Of a DNA stretch of 64,000 nt, positions 36,658 to 48,739 are shown piece after piece. The position numbers and the translations under genes were made by a program. This DNA is from Toxorhynchites rutilus septentrionalis (lineage: Eukaryota > Arthropoda > Insecta > Diptera > Culicidae). Within the stretch, counting starts at the first letter, position 1; each line of letters opens with the position of its first letter. The notes below the pieces were generated by a model. It made no database searches. It saw nothing but the letters and a program-made list of their open reading frames with translations, and was not told where the DNA came from. Location of the stretch: contig NC_073745.1 in NCBI RefSeq assembly GCF_029784135.1, forward strand, positions 282,941,803-283,005,802. The letters run 5' to 3'.

Positions 36658-37775
36658 GAAGTCATATCTTCGCGGGGGACACGCAAAGTTCTGGTGCGAC
36701 TATCACTTATTCCCTAAGTGATGGAACGAACTGACACTGCATACATAGTAAAGTGGTACAATGCTCCTACAGAAGAAGAAGGTACATTCTCTTCCCAAAC
36801 TTGGCATGCATACTATCAGTTATTGAATGTTTCGAGCTGTCCACTGTCAAATATCTAGATCTCAAGATTGTGTTCATCGTGTTGTTGTTTAGCGATTTCA
36901 GAAGATTATTTTTGTTGTTCTTATAATCAGAAAAAAACGCTCAACATGCGAACGCGACGAAGTGGAAGTCAATTTTTTTAAGGTACACGATTTGTTACGA
37001 TCAATCCTCCACTTCTATGTTTTCTGTAATAGAGATTTTCTTAAGGAACAATTTAACTTTTAAGGCATGGTATTTGTTCTCCAACTCGAAGAAACCTGAA
37101 AACGCAACATTGATGCTTGTTGGATTAGGAACGTTTCTCGAATTAAACATTCTAGCAGTATTGAAAAACTAATCAAGATCAAATCTCTTTCACATCCGCT
37201 TAACCTACACCACGTGTTATAAATTAAACACCCCAAAAAATATGTACTTAACTGTACGGATTCATTTTTTTATGTATATATTTTTTTGTTTTTTGAATAT
37301 AAAAGTATTCAATTCAATTGATTCATCTCCTTAAAGTCAGAAAATACCTTTCTCACAATGAAAAATTACTTGGATTATCTGGAATCATTCAAGAGGTGAT
37401 AGAAAATCATGTTTGATGAACAAGTTATTCTACGCATTTGGTCGATTTTTTTCAACATTCGCCAAGTTATAGATTTTTCTGTTTCGGTCTCGATTTGCTT
37501 AAACTGGCTCTGCTTCAAAAAGTACGCTACATTGGACTGTGGCTTCCATTTGAAAGATAAAAAAATTTAATACACAATACAGATATGAAACATCTAAAGC
37601 AATAGATTTAAGATACAATGTGCGAAAAAAATGTAAGTTATTTTATAATGTGTTATTATGAATTTTATCCCAAAAAATCATAATAAACATAAAAAGTTGA
37701 TAAAAATGCAGATTTAATAAAATAATGACGTCAAAATGATGTGAGTATGGATCAAAGTACGCATCACAGCGAAAC
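36658..37775. other. LINE 3' region, then AT-rich DNA
   Basis: The first about 130 bases, including ATGGAACGAACTGACACTGC and a GAAGAAGAA run, look like the LINE 3' untranslated end. The rest shows no gene. Confidence 0.4.
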
Positions 37776-38024
37776 ATGATATCAGCAACGGCTTTTATGC
37801 CAATAAGTACAGTCGTGGCTCACCTTGCGCTCATGGATCCTGATGCCGAAAAAAATAAAAATTCCGATCAAGCTACTGGTCCAAGAATTCGTCTGCCCGA
37901 AGGTTCTCGTTTTTTTCATGCTAGTAAACTTCTAAATCGAGCGCTCAAAACAGAACCTAGTGGCTTGAACACAAGCGCTAATGAAGCATCATGGGGGGAA
38001 GACTACTACCTTCAATGTACGTGA
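37776..38024 (+). CDS. Unrecognised 82-codon ORF, possible exon or fossil
   Basis: The frame starts MISATAFMPISTVVAHLALM, later reads GPRIRLPEGSRFFHASKLLN, and ends SWGEDYYLQCT. Its base composition is more balanced than its AT-rich surroundings, and the peptide has mixed, non-repetitive residues. A possible splice donor, CTTCAAT|GTACGT, lies just before the stop, and a CACAG acceptor-like site precedes the ATG. No domain was recognised. It could be a host exon, part of a retroelement, or a fragment of an integrated foreign gene. Confidence 0.3.
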   Translation: MISATAFMPISTVVAHLALMDPDAEKNKNSDQATGPRIRLPEGSRFFHASKLLNRALKTEPSGLNTSANEASWGEDYYLQCT

Positions 38025-38422
38025 AAAAGTATGTTGTTCTACTTTATATCGTGAAACCCTTTGTGGTTCCTAAACAATTCTAATGATTACGGATATTAAT
38101 GACCAACTTATTCATCATCATTCACGATTCCACGACCATCATGAACAAACAGCATTTTTTTATTGCGGCAACATGATTTTGTAGTGTATTAGCGCCACTG
38201 AAACGAATTGCGGTTATTATAAAATTCTGTTTGTCTTATTGGGGGGATATAAATAACATCCGGTATGTAGCCTTCCATCGCGAGAGGTTCTTGCACCTGT
38301 ACCGCTCGTGAACTCTGCTACACACTCATAACCAATAAAATTGTTCTATCAGGTGAAGCAATTTCATGGATGTTTGTTGGTTCGGTTTGATATTCATAGG
38401 TGCACCAGTCTAGCAAACTGTC
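38025..38422. other. Short stretch without gene
   Basis: Nothing recognised, apart from GTCTAGCAAACTGTC at 38408-38422, which recurs at 38842. Confidence 0.4.
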
Positions 38423-38841
38423 GGACATAGTCTCATGTCATAAAGCGTTTCGAATTTCCATAAGACGTAGAAAAAATGACTATTTGAAATCCTTCAAATG
38501 GTCACACAGTTTAATAGTTCATTATATGAGCGTTTATTTTCTTCCAACGATATTCATTCTAGAAGTCTGTTGTAAATCAGATTCACGAGCAATATTTTGT
38601 ACAATTACCACGCCTCTCTTATTCATATATAACATTTATAAAACATTTGTCCGCATATCACAAACAATCACTCACGATCGAACGAAACACATTAATCATG
38701 CGGTAGATTTCTCCTCACATCTATCATGAATGATATAATAACCATAACTTCTTACGCTCCATGCCAAGCCCATGGCCCGTCCCTACTGTTCAGGACACAA
38801 ACACACACCTAATAAAGTCGCTGTTTTCCCACATATCATAT
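38423..38841. repeat. 420-bp duplicated segment, copy A, flanked by 15-bp direct repeats
   Basis: Near-identical to 42424-42843 with no net indel. GTCTAGCAAACTGTC flanks it on both sides (38408-38422 and 38842-38856), as in a target-site duplication. No terminal inverted repeats or poly-A tail are visible. Confidence 0.85.
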
Positions 38842-38939
38842 GTCTAGCAAACTGTCACATATGAAACGATAACTCGACTTTTAAACGGTCCTTATTATGA
38901 AATTATGAAAAAACATAAATGTGAACGATGATTTGAAAT

Positions 38940-39480
38940 CTATAAAAATTTGGCCAGATGCAAATCGGGGTTTTCAAAAAAAGCTAAATTCCTTAAAATT
39001 GCATGAAACGTCAAGATTTACCGTTATCTCAAACAAAAATGTCAAAAATCGACTCTCTGGGACTTGGTCGTTTCTTGGGAATACGACACAGAACGTATAG
39101 AGTGTAGGGTTTTTCCATCAAGACAAAAATTTAAAGACAATTTAAAGACATTTGGCATAAATTTTTTTTAAATCTCGATTTCATGAAAAGGGTCATCTCG
39201 AATTATCAAACGGGACTTTTTTAAAAATGTTGATTCCCACGAAAAACAACCCTAGGCAAAATATCAGCTCAAACGGTCTTCATTTACTAGCGTCGTACAG
39301 CCAAAGTTTGAATTTTTAGAAAACCGAAAAACCATTCAAGGAGACGGGGGTCTGTTACATGAAATCGAGGTTTTCAAAAAAAAAAATCTCTCAATTGCAT
39401 AAAACGTAAAGATCTACTGTCATCTCGAAAAAAAATTGTCTAAAATCGACATTCTATGTTTTTGGAATACTTTATTTACT
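38940..39480. repeat. Dispersed repeat with GCATGAAACGTCAAGATYTACYG words
   Basis: Units with AAATCGRGGTTTTCAAAAAA and ATGAAACGTCAAGATTTACC recur twice here and are related to 45120-45780 and 48350-48720. The rest to 39989 is AT-rich without a gene. Confidence 0.5.
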
Positions 39481-39989
39481 AGTGTCGCAAACGTCAAAAT
39501 GGTTGGATACAATAGAGCCTAATTTTTTACATGACTACAAAAAAAATAATTTACAAATACTTATATATGGTAAAAAGCTAAAAATATGTACAATTACAAA
39601 TGTAAATTCCGAACACCATTTTTGTCATAGACTCGAATTCCAAACATTATTTAATTTGTTCATCCACTTATAGTACACTCTTACCTTTCATGAAATTTGC
39701 CTACGCAAACATTTCATCACTGGTTTCGACAGTCACTTTTTTGCAAATGATTAGTATCATAAATTAAAAGCTGTGTCGATACATGTGAATGATGGTAAAA
39801 TGAAGCTTATGTCCCAAAGAATGTCAGGGTGTTCATTATTCAATTATTTGTTATATTAAATTTTAGTTAACTTACATTTAAAAATGAAGTGTTCGGAATT
39901 TGAGACGGTACATATCACGTTCTAGGAAACGATTAAAATGCATGATGGTTCAACATGCGACGATCCTTTTCCATTTTTTAAAAACTGTA

Positions 39990-42093
39990 TCCGCGGAACG
40001 GAAACTCGATTATCCGGGATTCTATTATCCGGAGTATTTTATTTTTCATTTTCGAAAATTTTGAATAATTTGTATAATAATTCCATACTGAATAGCTGAT
40101 ATGGGTATCAAATGACTAGTCTTGACTAGTAGAGTGCAGTTAATTATGAAAAATTCAAATCCAAGATGGCGGCCACTACAAAACAACGGATTACATATTT
40201 TCTCAGAACCCCATCAATATGGGTATCGAGTGAAAGGGCTTGATTAGTAGAATATAGTAGAATATACCTCGACTGGTAGCACACAGTAGATCATGAAAAA
40301 TTCAAATCCAAGATGACCGCAGTTCCCAAATAAACAATTACTTTTTAATGGTTCCATTCAGCTTGCCTTGTTTGTATGTATGTTTGAGTGTTTGTAAGTT
40401 TGTCCCACATTAATAGAAAATTGACCCCGTTCCTGTTGACTGAATGATCTGAAATTTGGAACATACTTTTAATTCCATTGTCATTATAAAACTGCGTATT
40501 CCATATTCTTGAAAAATTTAATTCGGCCGCCGCTAAAAAATGGCTGAATGGCTTGATTTGGAGAATACACTGCACTATGAACAACATAAATTCGAAAAGG
40601 TCGCCGCCACAAAATGATCGACTATGTATTTTTTGCAATCCCCTCAATATTGGAATCAAATGAAATGATTTAACTAATAGAATACAGTACACCATCGAAA
40701 TATTCCGAAGAAAGTTAAGTAAGAAACAAAAATTGAGAAAAAAAATAAATTTTCTGAATGTTTTTAATGTAGAAAAGTATACTAACGATACAGATAATTT
40801 ATTAAAAAACTAGAAAATAAAATAAGTGAAAACAACTTTTTAAGTTAAACGGTTTAATAAAAAAGCTAGAAAATAATTAGACAAGTAGCAGTTAGTAGTT
40901 ATCACATCCGTTCCGTCATTGATTTAGGGCAATGATGAGACTTGAATAAAATCGTGGGGTATATGATGGAACAACTAACTGTGGATAATGGAAATCCAAC
41001 GTTTATTTCTTACCTAATTTTCTTCGGAATATTTTCATGATGTACTGTATTCTATTAGTCAAATCATTTCATTTGATACCGACATTGAGGGAATTGCAAA
41101 AAAATACATAGTCGACCATTTAGTGGCGGCGACCTTTCTGAATTTATGTTGTTTATTATGTTTCGTACTCTCCATGTCAAATCATTCAACCATTTTTTAG
41201 AGATGGCCAAATTGAATTTTTCAAGATCATGGAATACGTAGTTTTATAATGACAGTAAAATTGAAGGTGTCTTCCAAATTTCAGATCAATCAGTCAACAG
41301 GAACGGGTTCAATTTTCTATTAATATGGGACAACCCTACAAACATTCAAACACACATACAAACAGGCCAAGCTGAATGAAACCATTGAAAAAGTAATTAG
41401 TTGTTTGGGGAATGCGGCTCTCTTGGATAGGATTTTCCATGAGCTATGTTCTACTAGTCGAGAACTTTCTTTTGATACCCATATTGATGAGGTTTGAAAA
41501 AAAAAATATATATATATATATGGCGCCATTTTTGATTTGAATTTTTCATAAATCACTGTATTCTACTAGTCAATCCCATCCATTTGATATACATATTGAT
41601 GGGGTTCTGAGAAAATGTGTATTCCGCCATTTTGTAGCGGCCGCCATCTTGGATTTACATTTTTCATAAATAAATGTGTCCTACTAGTCATTCCCTTTCA
41701 TTTGATACTCATATTGGAACGGTTCTGAGAAAATGTGTAATCCTCCATTTTGTAGCGGCTGCCATCTTGGATTTTCAACACCATGGAATACGCAGTTTTA
41801 TAATGACACCAGAGATAAAGATGTGTTCCAAATTTCAGATCAATCGGTCAACAGGAAGGGAGTTAAATTTCTATTAATGTGGTACAGCGCTTCATACAAA
41901 GTTACAAAGTTACAAAGTCACAATCATACAATCGGGCCAACCTAGATAAAACCGTTTAAAAAATAAATGCAAATCATAATTATAATACGTTTACCGAGAG
42001 AAAATTGATTTTTTTTATGACTCGATTATCCGGTGGATTCGATTATCCGGAGTGAAAAAAAAATCAATACTCCGGAAAATCGAGTCCGACCTG
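39990..42093. mobile_element. Fold-back element with pogo-like ends, 2.1 kb
   Basis: Left AACTCGATTATCCGG and right CCGGAAAATCGAGTCC are inverted, with TA next to each (39988-39989 and 42094-42095). Inside, 40358-40710 is inverted against 41022-41375 around 40866. Units with CAAGATGGCGGCC, TAGTAGAATACAGT and GGGTATC words occur in opposite orientation on the two sides. The right half has extra tandem units. No transposase was found. Confidence 0.7.
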
Positions 42094-42189
42094 TATAACT
42101 TTTTTTTGTGGAATTGATCTTATAAGATCATACAGAGTAGCCATGTTCAACACGTTTTTCGATAAGAAAATATAAATTCGGATTATACT

Positions 42190-42423
42190 ATTACTAGCAA
42201 ACTCGGCGAACTTCGTTCCGCTCAAAATTACATTTTCTTTCGATGCGACATATGCTAACTCGACTTTTTATACTTTTCTTCAATATTCTCCAATTTATTC
42301 TATCATTCTAATTCGGGTGGAGACGAATACAAGGGAATGAAGACTGCTCAAATCTGACGTAGTAACAATTTTTTTTTTTTTTAGAAAATATTTGTGTTTT
42401 AGAAATTTGTCATGCTTAAAGAT
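42190..42423 (+). repeat. Interspersed repeat terminus, CTAGCAAACTCGGCGAACTT
   Basis: A truncated copy of the family at 7127 and 22341, starting with GCGAACTTCGTTCCGCTCAA. Confidence 0.5.
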
Positions 42424-42843
42424 GGACATAGTCTCATGTCATAAAGCGTTTCGATTTTCCATAAGACGTAGAAAAAATGCCTTTTTGAAATCCTTCAAAT
42501 GGTCACATAGTGTAATAGTTCACTATATGAGCGTTTATTTTCTTCCAACGATATTCATTCTAGAAGTCTGTTGTAAATCAGATTCACGAGCAATATTTTG
42601 TACAATTACCACGCCTCTCTTATTCATATACAACATTTATAAAACATTTGTCCGCATATAACAAACAATCACTCACGATCGAACGAAACACATTAATCAT
42701 GCGGTAGATTTCTCCTCACATCTATCATGAATGATATAATAACCATAACTTCTTACGCTCCATGCCAAGTCCATGGCCCGTCCCTACTGTTCAGGACACA
42801 AACACACACCTAATAAAGTCGCTGTTTTCCCACATATCATATG
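42424..42843. repeat. 420-bp duplicated segment, copy B
   Basis: Matches 38423-38842. It lacks the 15-bp direct repeats and continues into non-repetitive sequence, so it may be the source of copy A. Confidence 0.8.
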
Positions 42844-43760
42844 GGTGGTACGCGCCACCGAGCGCAGACCTAACGCAATGCCTCCGAGAAGCCAAAAGAG
42901 ACAAGACAAAACGCACCGGTAAACAATATGTAGTAAACAAGAAGACGCGTCAGCGGAGTTGTTTATAGTTTAGTAGCCTTATATGTATGGTATAGTGAGA
43001 ACAACGTAAGTCGCATTTCTCGGTGAGCCGCCTTCCGCAGCCTACCACCGGAATTGGGTTCATTTACACGATGGGTACAGAATAAATAGTATAAGCGCAT
43101 CTGCTTCGAGAGCTATTAAATGAGCATAAGCCGATGGGGGGACAGAGGTCGTATCGGCCCCCCAAACTGCATTAAGACCGACCGACAAGCACCATGAAAC
43201 CGCCGATGAAGAGACCACGATGGGATCACCATTGATGGGAATTGACAAGGTAAGCACGTCCCGCCGTCGTAATTTTAAATTAAACACGTTTTCCATCGAA
43301 CGAACGAACTCCGGTAGCGGTCCGGTTGTCCGCTTGCTGCTGCTGCTCCGTTGGGATCCACTGCGCTACTGCTGCTACTACTGGGGTAATCCAACCGTCG
43401 TCTGCCGTCGATGAACCACTTTCGCATTTCACTTTCCGTCTTTCACTTTGGTCGTTAATTTTGTGACACGAGAGTGGTGTACCTTAAGACTACCTCTAAT
43501 CCATCCGGTGAGGCGCATTTCGGATGGTGCACATCCTCAAACGGCCATTAAGGCAACTAAGGGAGCCTAGCCTGAATGGATAATGACGACGGTACGTGTG
43601 AGGTGCGACGCGTACGAGGAACGTGTCGCCATAAATTGCTACAAATGATGCTGCAGTCCATTTAGTTACAGCGTGTGTAAGGCTTTTGGGGCCCCTGAAT
43701 GGGAGATTAATTGAACAGGTATCTAGTAACAACATGCAAAGTGTGTACGCGTTGATTATT
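42844..43760. other. Non-repetitive GC-richer island
   Basis: No repeat was recognised. It contains CTGCTGCTGCTCC and CTGCTGCTACTACTG runs and a good donor-like site GACAAG|GTAAGC at about 43249. The short ORF from the ATG at 43194 stops after 13 codons. An untranslated first exon is possible. Confidence 0.25.
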
Positions 43761-43989
43761 GTGGTTTGAGCTTACCACAATTTTTATTTGCTGTCACGAT
43801 GAAAGTGAATTTGAGAGATTCTGCGATATATAGGTAGGAAAGTAGAAAACATATATTTGACAATTTGTACTGAGCCATTCAATGTTCGTTAATTTCTCTC
43901 ATATTGTAAAGGAACTCTACAAGCAAGTGGTTAAATTATTGGGAACAATACTGCTTATTCGTGTTTTCTACTGATATCTATTTTTTGAA

Positions 43990-44520
43990 AATTATTCGTT
44001 GTGGACAGCCTTTAGAATACAACTCGGTGCTGATGCGCAACAAGATTTTTGTACCCAGTTGAGCTCCCACTCCTTGTGCACACATGCGCTCTGGCGAATG
44101 AGCACGCTCCGGAAACACATCAGGTTATCGGCGCCGTTCTTACGCCCAGTTTTAAGCTGAGTTTTACGCTGAAATTTGCGCCGGGCTTGCGCCATATTTC
44201 TATACTGCGCGCTTGAATCTGGATTGCTCTCTCTCTCTCTGTTGAGGTATTTTTCTTCACACAAGCGTATACGGTTCAAATGGGAGCGCGCTGTTGTTTT
44301 TATGCTTTGCTTAGAACGCTAGAATTTGATGTGTATGTGTGTGTGTATAGAATGAGACGCGTATCACACGAGTGAGAAGAAATGTTTAGTATCTGAGTTC
44401 TGCGCCGGGTACATTTTGCGCTGTCGTGCTTATGAATTTTGTACTCTTCGCACCAAGACAGAATACGAGTTTTTTTTGAGCGCGCGCTGATGAAAATTAA
44501 ACTTAAGCGCAGCGCTGCGT
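43990..44520. other. Segment rich in GCGC words
   Basis: GGCGCCGTTCTTACGCCC, GCGCCGGGCTTGCGCC and TGCGCCGGGTACATTTTGCG recur in both orientations. It may be a decayed DNA element; no terminus or ORF was identified. Confidence 0.3.
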
Positions 44521-44798
44521 TTGTTTTCTGAAGATTGGTTTTTTATCTAATAAAACAATATATTTTATGGTGAAACTTTATATTTTTTCGTTCTGGGACA
44601 TAGTTTGCATCCCTGTTAACATACCATGTAATGTAATATTTGTATATAATTTCTTTAAAGTAAAATCCAGTGTTGTCACATTTTCATCTGTACCAGAAGA
44701 GGTAAACATTTTTTTCGTCTGTATTTTTTCTTCAAAAAATCTGTACCATCGAAAATATTCATTGTAGAGAAACATCGAAAAATAAATCATTTTATTGC

Positions 44799-44960
44799 GT
44801 GGAGGCGATCTGGCGTAGTGGTAACATCCATGCCTCTCACGCTCAAGGTCACGAGTTCAATTCTCACTCCCGACATTCTTCCAAAAATGGAAGTAGAAGT
44901 GACGAACCAGCCAAATGAGTTGAAAGTCACTATAATACAGATAAAAAAAAAAAAAAAAAA
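44799..44960 (+). mobile_element. tRNA-derived SINE with 15-bp target duplication
   Basis: Same family as 7550, with an intact head (GGAGGCGATCTGGCGTAGTG) and a 19-base A tail. AAATCATTTTATTGC flanks both sides (44784-44798 and 44961-44975). The perfect duplication and long A tail suggest a young insertion. Confidence 0.9.
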
Positions 44961-45119
44961 AAATCATTTTATTGCTACAAAATATTATATTTACTTACTA
45001 TCTATACATCTACGTTTATTCACCACAAATACTACATACATTAACATTTAAAATAAATGGTCATGTACATTTACAAGCCTCGAATCACTCGTAAGTTTGC
45101 TGATGCTTATACATAGCTT

Positions 45120-45789
45120 TTCTAAATTTAGATTGCATACTATGTATGGGAAAAAATCGACCCTAAAATTTCAAAAAGTTACCCTATACAAAATGTTCAC
45201 CACCCCGAAAAACCCCTCTATGCAAAATATAAACTCAATTGGACTAAAGGGAGAGTGGTGCAAAGCGGTCAAAGTTTGAGTTTTTTGAAATCTAAGGAGA
45301 TGGAAATCGGGGTTTTAAAAAAAATTATGCCAAATGTCTTAACATTACATGAAACGTCGAGATCTACTGTCATCTCGGAAGAAAAAAATTGTCACACTGG
45401 GACTTAGTCTTTTTTCGGAATACGAGGCAAAACGTATGGTTTTGGGTATCAATAAAAATTGTTATCTCTATTTTTCATTCGGAACTTGCTGCGAAATATG
45501 GATTTGCGCGATAATATGCCCAATGCAATATATCAATCGGACTTCATTCACTAGTATCGCAGACGTTAATGTTTGAGTTTTTTTGGAAACCGAAAAACCA
45601 CCGGAAATCGAGGTTTTGAAAAATAAAAAAAAAATATTTTTTAAAACGACCAAGCGCTAAAAAAATCTTTTTTTTTTTATTTCGAGATAACAGTAAAAAT
45701 CGACGTTTCGTGATAAGACATTTGGCTTTTTTTAAAAAAAAAAACTCAATTTCCGGTGATTCCACGGTTTTCGAAAAACTCAATTAACT
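45120..45789. repeat. Dispersed repeat related to 38940 and 48350
   Basis: ATGAAACGTCGAGATCTACT, AAATCGACCCTAAAATTTC and CCGAAAAACCACCGG words link it to the other two regions. ORFs are short and AT-rich. Confidence 0.5.
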
Positions 45790-46840
45790 TTTGAACCACT
45801 GAACCGATTTAGATAATCAAAATATCAAATTGAAGCCAATAAGCTAGCCTTTTATTAAAAAATATTGAACTGGCAACAAAATGGATTTTATTTTCGCAAT
45901 TATAGATTGTAATTGTTTTTTATGGCTTTGGACTAGAAGGTGCTATATTTTTTATATTTTTTCTTTAAAGCTGAGTTTTTTTACATAACATATCTCGATA
46001 TCGGATATGCTTTTTTTCGTTTTTGAGATATGATTTAAAAAAAAAAAATTCCCCCATTTTCCGACCACAAAAATTCATATATTTTGAACTACTGGACCGA
46101 TTCAGATGATCTACATATCAAATTCAAGCTTATGAGTAAGTTTTCTTTGAAAAAATATTACTTTTGCGAAACATTCGGATTTTCGTTTTTTGTAATTATT
46201 GATCATAGTTTTCTTGGTTAAAGATAGAGGGCGCTATATTTGTTAATACTTTTTCTGGAAAGCTGAGGTTTTTTTAAATAATATATCCAAAAATCATGGA
46301 GGTGTTATTTTTCGTTTTTGGGTTATTTTGCAAATTTAACATGTTTCAAGCCTTCGTTCAATATTTGTATGTGACAAGACTAGACTTATGCGACTAGAAT
46401 CCAATCTTCCCGTAAATATGATATATTTAAAAAAAAATTAGCTTATTGGCTTCAATTTAATATGTCGATCATCTTAATCGGTTCAGTAGTTCAAATGTTG
46501 TGAATTTAAACAAAAAGTCATGTTTGGATAAAAGGGGAAAAATGTTTTTTCGGACCCCCGGTTAACTTTGAAAAATTAAATCTCAAAAACGAAAAAAGAG
46601 CATCTCTGATATAGAGACATGATATATAAAAAATCCGCAGCCTTAAAAAAAATATTTAAGAAAATATAGCGCGCTCTAGTCCAAAGCCATGAAAATAATA
46701 AAAACGACTACAATCAACAATTACGTAAATAAAATGCATCTTTTTTTTTGCAAGTCTAATATTTTTAATAAAAGGATAGCTCATTGGCTTCAATTTGATA
46801 TGGTGATCATCTAAATCGGTCCAGTGGTTCAAAAGTTAAT
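45790..46840. repeat. 1.05-kb palindrome
   Basis: TTGAACCACTGAACCGATTT (45792) is inverted against AATCGGTCCAGTGGTTCAA (to about 46830). A second pair is GACTAGAAGGTGCTATATTT (about 45929) against its counterpart at about 46660-46680. A third is TTGAACTACTGGACCGATTC (46083) against 46475-46494. The centre is near 46300. It has no coding capacity. Confidence 0.75.
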
Positions 46841-47325
46841 AATTTTTGAAAAAAAGTCATACTTGGGAAAAATTAGAAAAATAGATTTTTCGGACCACGC
46901 TAAAATGGAAATGGACACCCCAATAAAAAAATTCAAAAAAATACGGGGTAATGTTTTGCGATAAAGAATAAAATTACCACTTTCAACAGAAATCTGAGAA
47001 CCACTGTATCGGTTTGGCATGTAATGGCTGTATATATATATACATATATAAATTCGTGGTCGTGGTCGAACTCCTCCGAAACGGCTCAATCGATTTTAAT
47101 AAACTTATACACAAAAGACTTGATAAGCATGAGAATAGGTCCTAAGCTATATATAATACCGCTAGGGTACAGATTACCATATATTTAATAACGATTAAAG
47201 TGACTATATGCAGAAATTTTGTTTTCCAAATTATTTGTTTTTGTATTTTTTTTCTTAAATTTGGCATCAAAAATACAAATAACCCTAAATTTAACCCCCA
47301 TCCCGTTTTTGCATTGCGATTTTAG
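46841..47325. repeat. Dispersed repeat block, then AT-rich DNA
   Basis: TCGAACTCCTCCGAAACGGC and CCTATTCTCATG-like words near 47070-47150 recur inverted at 61990-62090. No gene. Confidence 0.45.
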
Positions 47326-48215
47326 AATTTATTTACGTTGTTCGATGACAGATGGCGCTACGTCCGCCTCGTCGAACTTTCATCCACACATTTGCAAGTA
47401 ACCCCAATTCGCCTAAAGCGCATCACCGGCGAGCTTGAAGCCTTCTTGAATGGGCACAATGAATTATTGAAATTCCTCAAATCACAAATGCTCGCATTAC
47501 AAAATGACAATCACGCTTGATAAAACATCAGCTGGGAAAACATTATGTGGAGAGCACACGCCAGCGACGCGATAAATTGTGATTCGAAGAAAAATAATTA
47601 TCTGGAATTCATCGCAATCACATACACAAAAGATTGCGCTCGTTAGATTTTTATATGCATAATATGATGACTCGATGTGGTCAAGACAACGCCAATTCAC
47701 GATGTTTTGAGCTGTGCCAACAATTCATGTTCGATATGAATTCGAAGGTATAGAGCGAACGACTGCAGTTCCTCCGACCCATCCAACAAAAGCGATGTGA
47801 GAAAGAATACATTCACTTAGAAGATGCTATCATGAGCAACGCTGAGCCAGCCTTGCCTTTGTTATTGCGAGGCCAGAACTTAATGCGTTGTCATTACATT
47901 AAAAACAAAAAATGAAGTCCGGTCGAATTCGATCCCACGCATTGCTGGATGAATTTGGTTGAACAACAGGAACAAGGATTACCTCAGACACACATTTTTA
48001 GTTTGGTTGGTCTATATTGTCGAAGCCCTGAAGATAGTTTAATTTCCTCAGTTATTCCAAATCCGTCTATTGATCAGCTACTCACCCGTATTCTGAAATC
48101 CGATCAAGTCAGTATTACCCGAACGGATATCAATTTTGCATTCTGTAATCCATTCGACTCAAGTCTAATCGAGTTGTGCAAATTTGGCAATCTTGCCACG
48201 CATAGACGACATTGA
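47326..48215 (+). pseudogene. Unidentified decayed coding region, about 296 codons
   Basis: Frame 1 from 47326 encodes FDDRWRYVRLVELSSTHLQ and ITGELEAFLNGHNELLKFLK, meets TGA TAA (47518-47523), and continues ENIMWRAHASDAINC to a TAG at 47644. A second frame takes over near 47640 with CGQDNANSRCFELCQQFMFD, stops at 47751 and 47913, then reads PTHCWMNLVEQQEQG, GLYCRSPEDSLISSVIPNP and ends at 48213. Coding-like residue use holds across all breaks while flanks are AT-rich. It therefore looks like one ancestral protein with one frameshift and four internal stops. No family was recognised. A retro-copied host gene, part of an unknown transposon, or an old foreign (for example viral) insertion are all possible. 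Confidence 0.5.
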
Positions 48216-48349
48216 GCTTCGTGTTCCATCTCTGTGAAGTCAAAATGATAATGGATATTTCATATTTGGGTGGAATGAATATGATTTAAAAACAAAAAAT
48301 ATGATTGTGAAAACTTGCTCTACCGTATCAAACATGTGTTCTCTACTAC

Positions 48350-48730
48350 AGGGTGGCAGCGAAAATGGTCATGTCAAATTTCAAAAACCGACCATGTACA
48401 TTTTGTTTATTGGCCCAAAAAAAATGACCTGTGCAAAGTTTCAGCTCAATCGGACATGATTTAGGAGTGCCTCAAAGCGCTCAAAGTTTTGATTTTTTTA
48501 TCCTCTTCCAAGGGGGAAAATCGAAATTTTGTTTTCGATACCGAATGGCATAAAAATGCATGAAACGTGGAGATCTGGTGTATTCCCAAAAAATATTTTT
48601 GGCCAAAAATCGACCTAGCCTGGAGGCAATGAAGGTATGGTCGAATTTAAAGAACCGATCATTTACATTTTGTTCATTGACACAAAAATTGACCTGTGAA
48701 AAATTTTTTTTTGGATGACACCAGATCTGA
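48350..48730. repeat. Dispersed repeat related to 38940 and 45120
   Basis: Contains GGCAGCGAAAATGGTCATGT and GCATGAAACGTGGAGATCTG. No ORF. Confidence 0.45.
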
Positions 48731-48739
48731 CACCCGCAT

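Noticed and set aside
38400..38729. 109-codon ORF
   Set aside because: It lies in the 420-bp duplicated segment. The frame in the second copy starts and ends differently and shows no domain.
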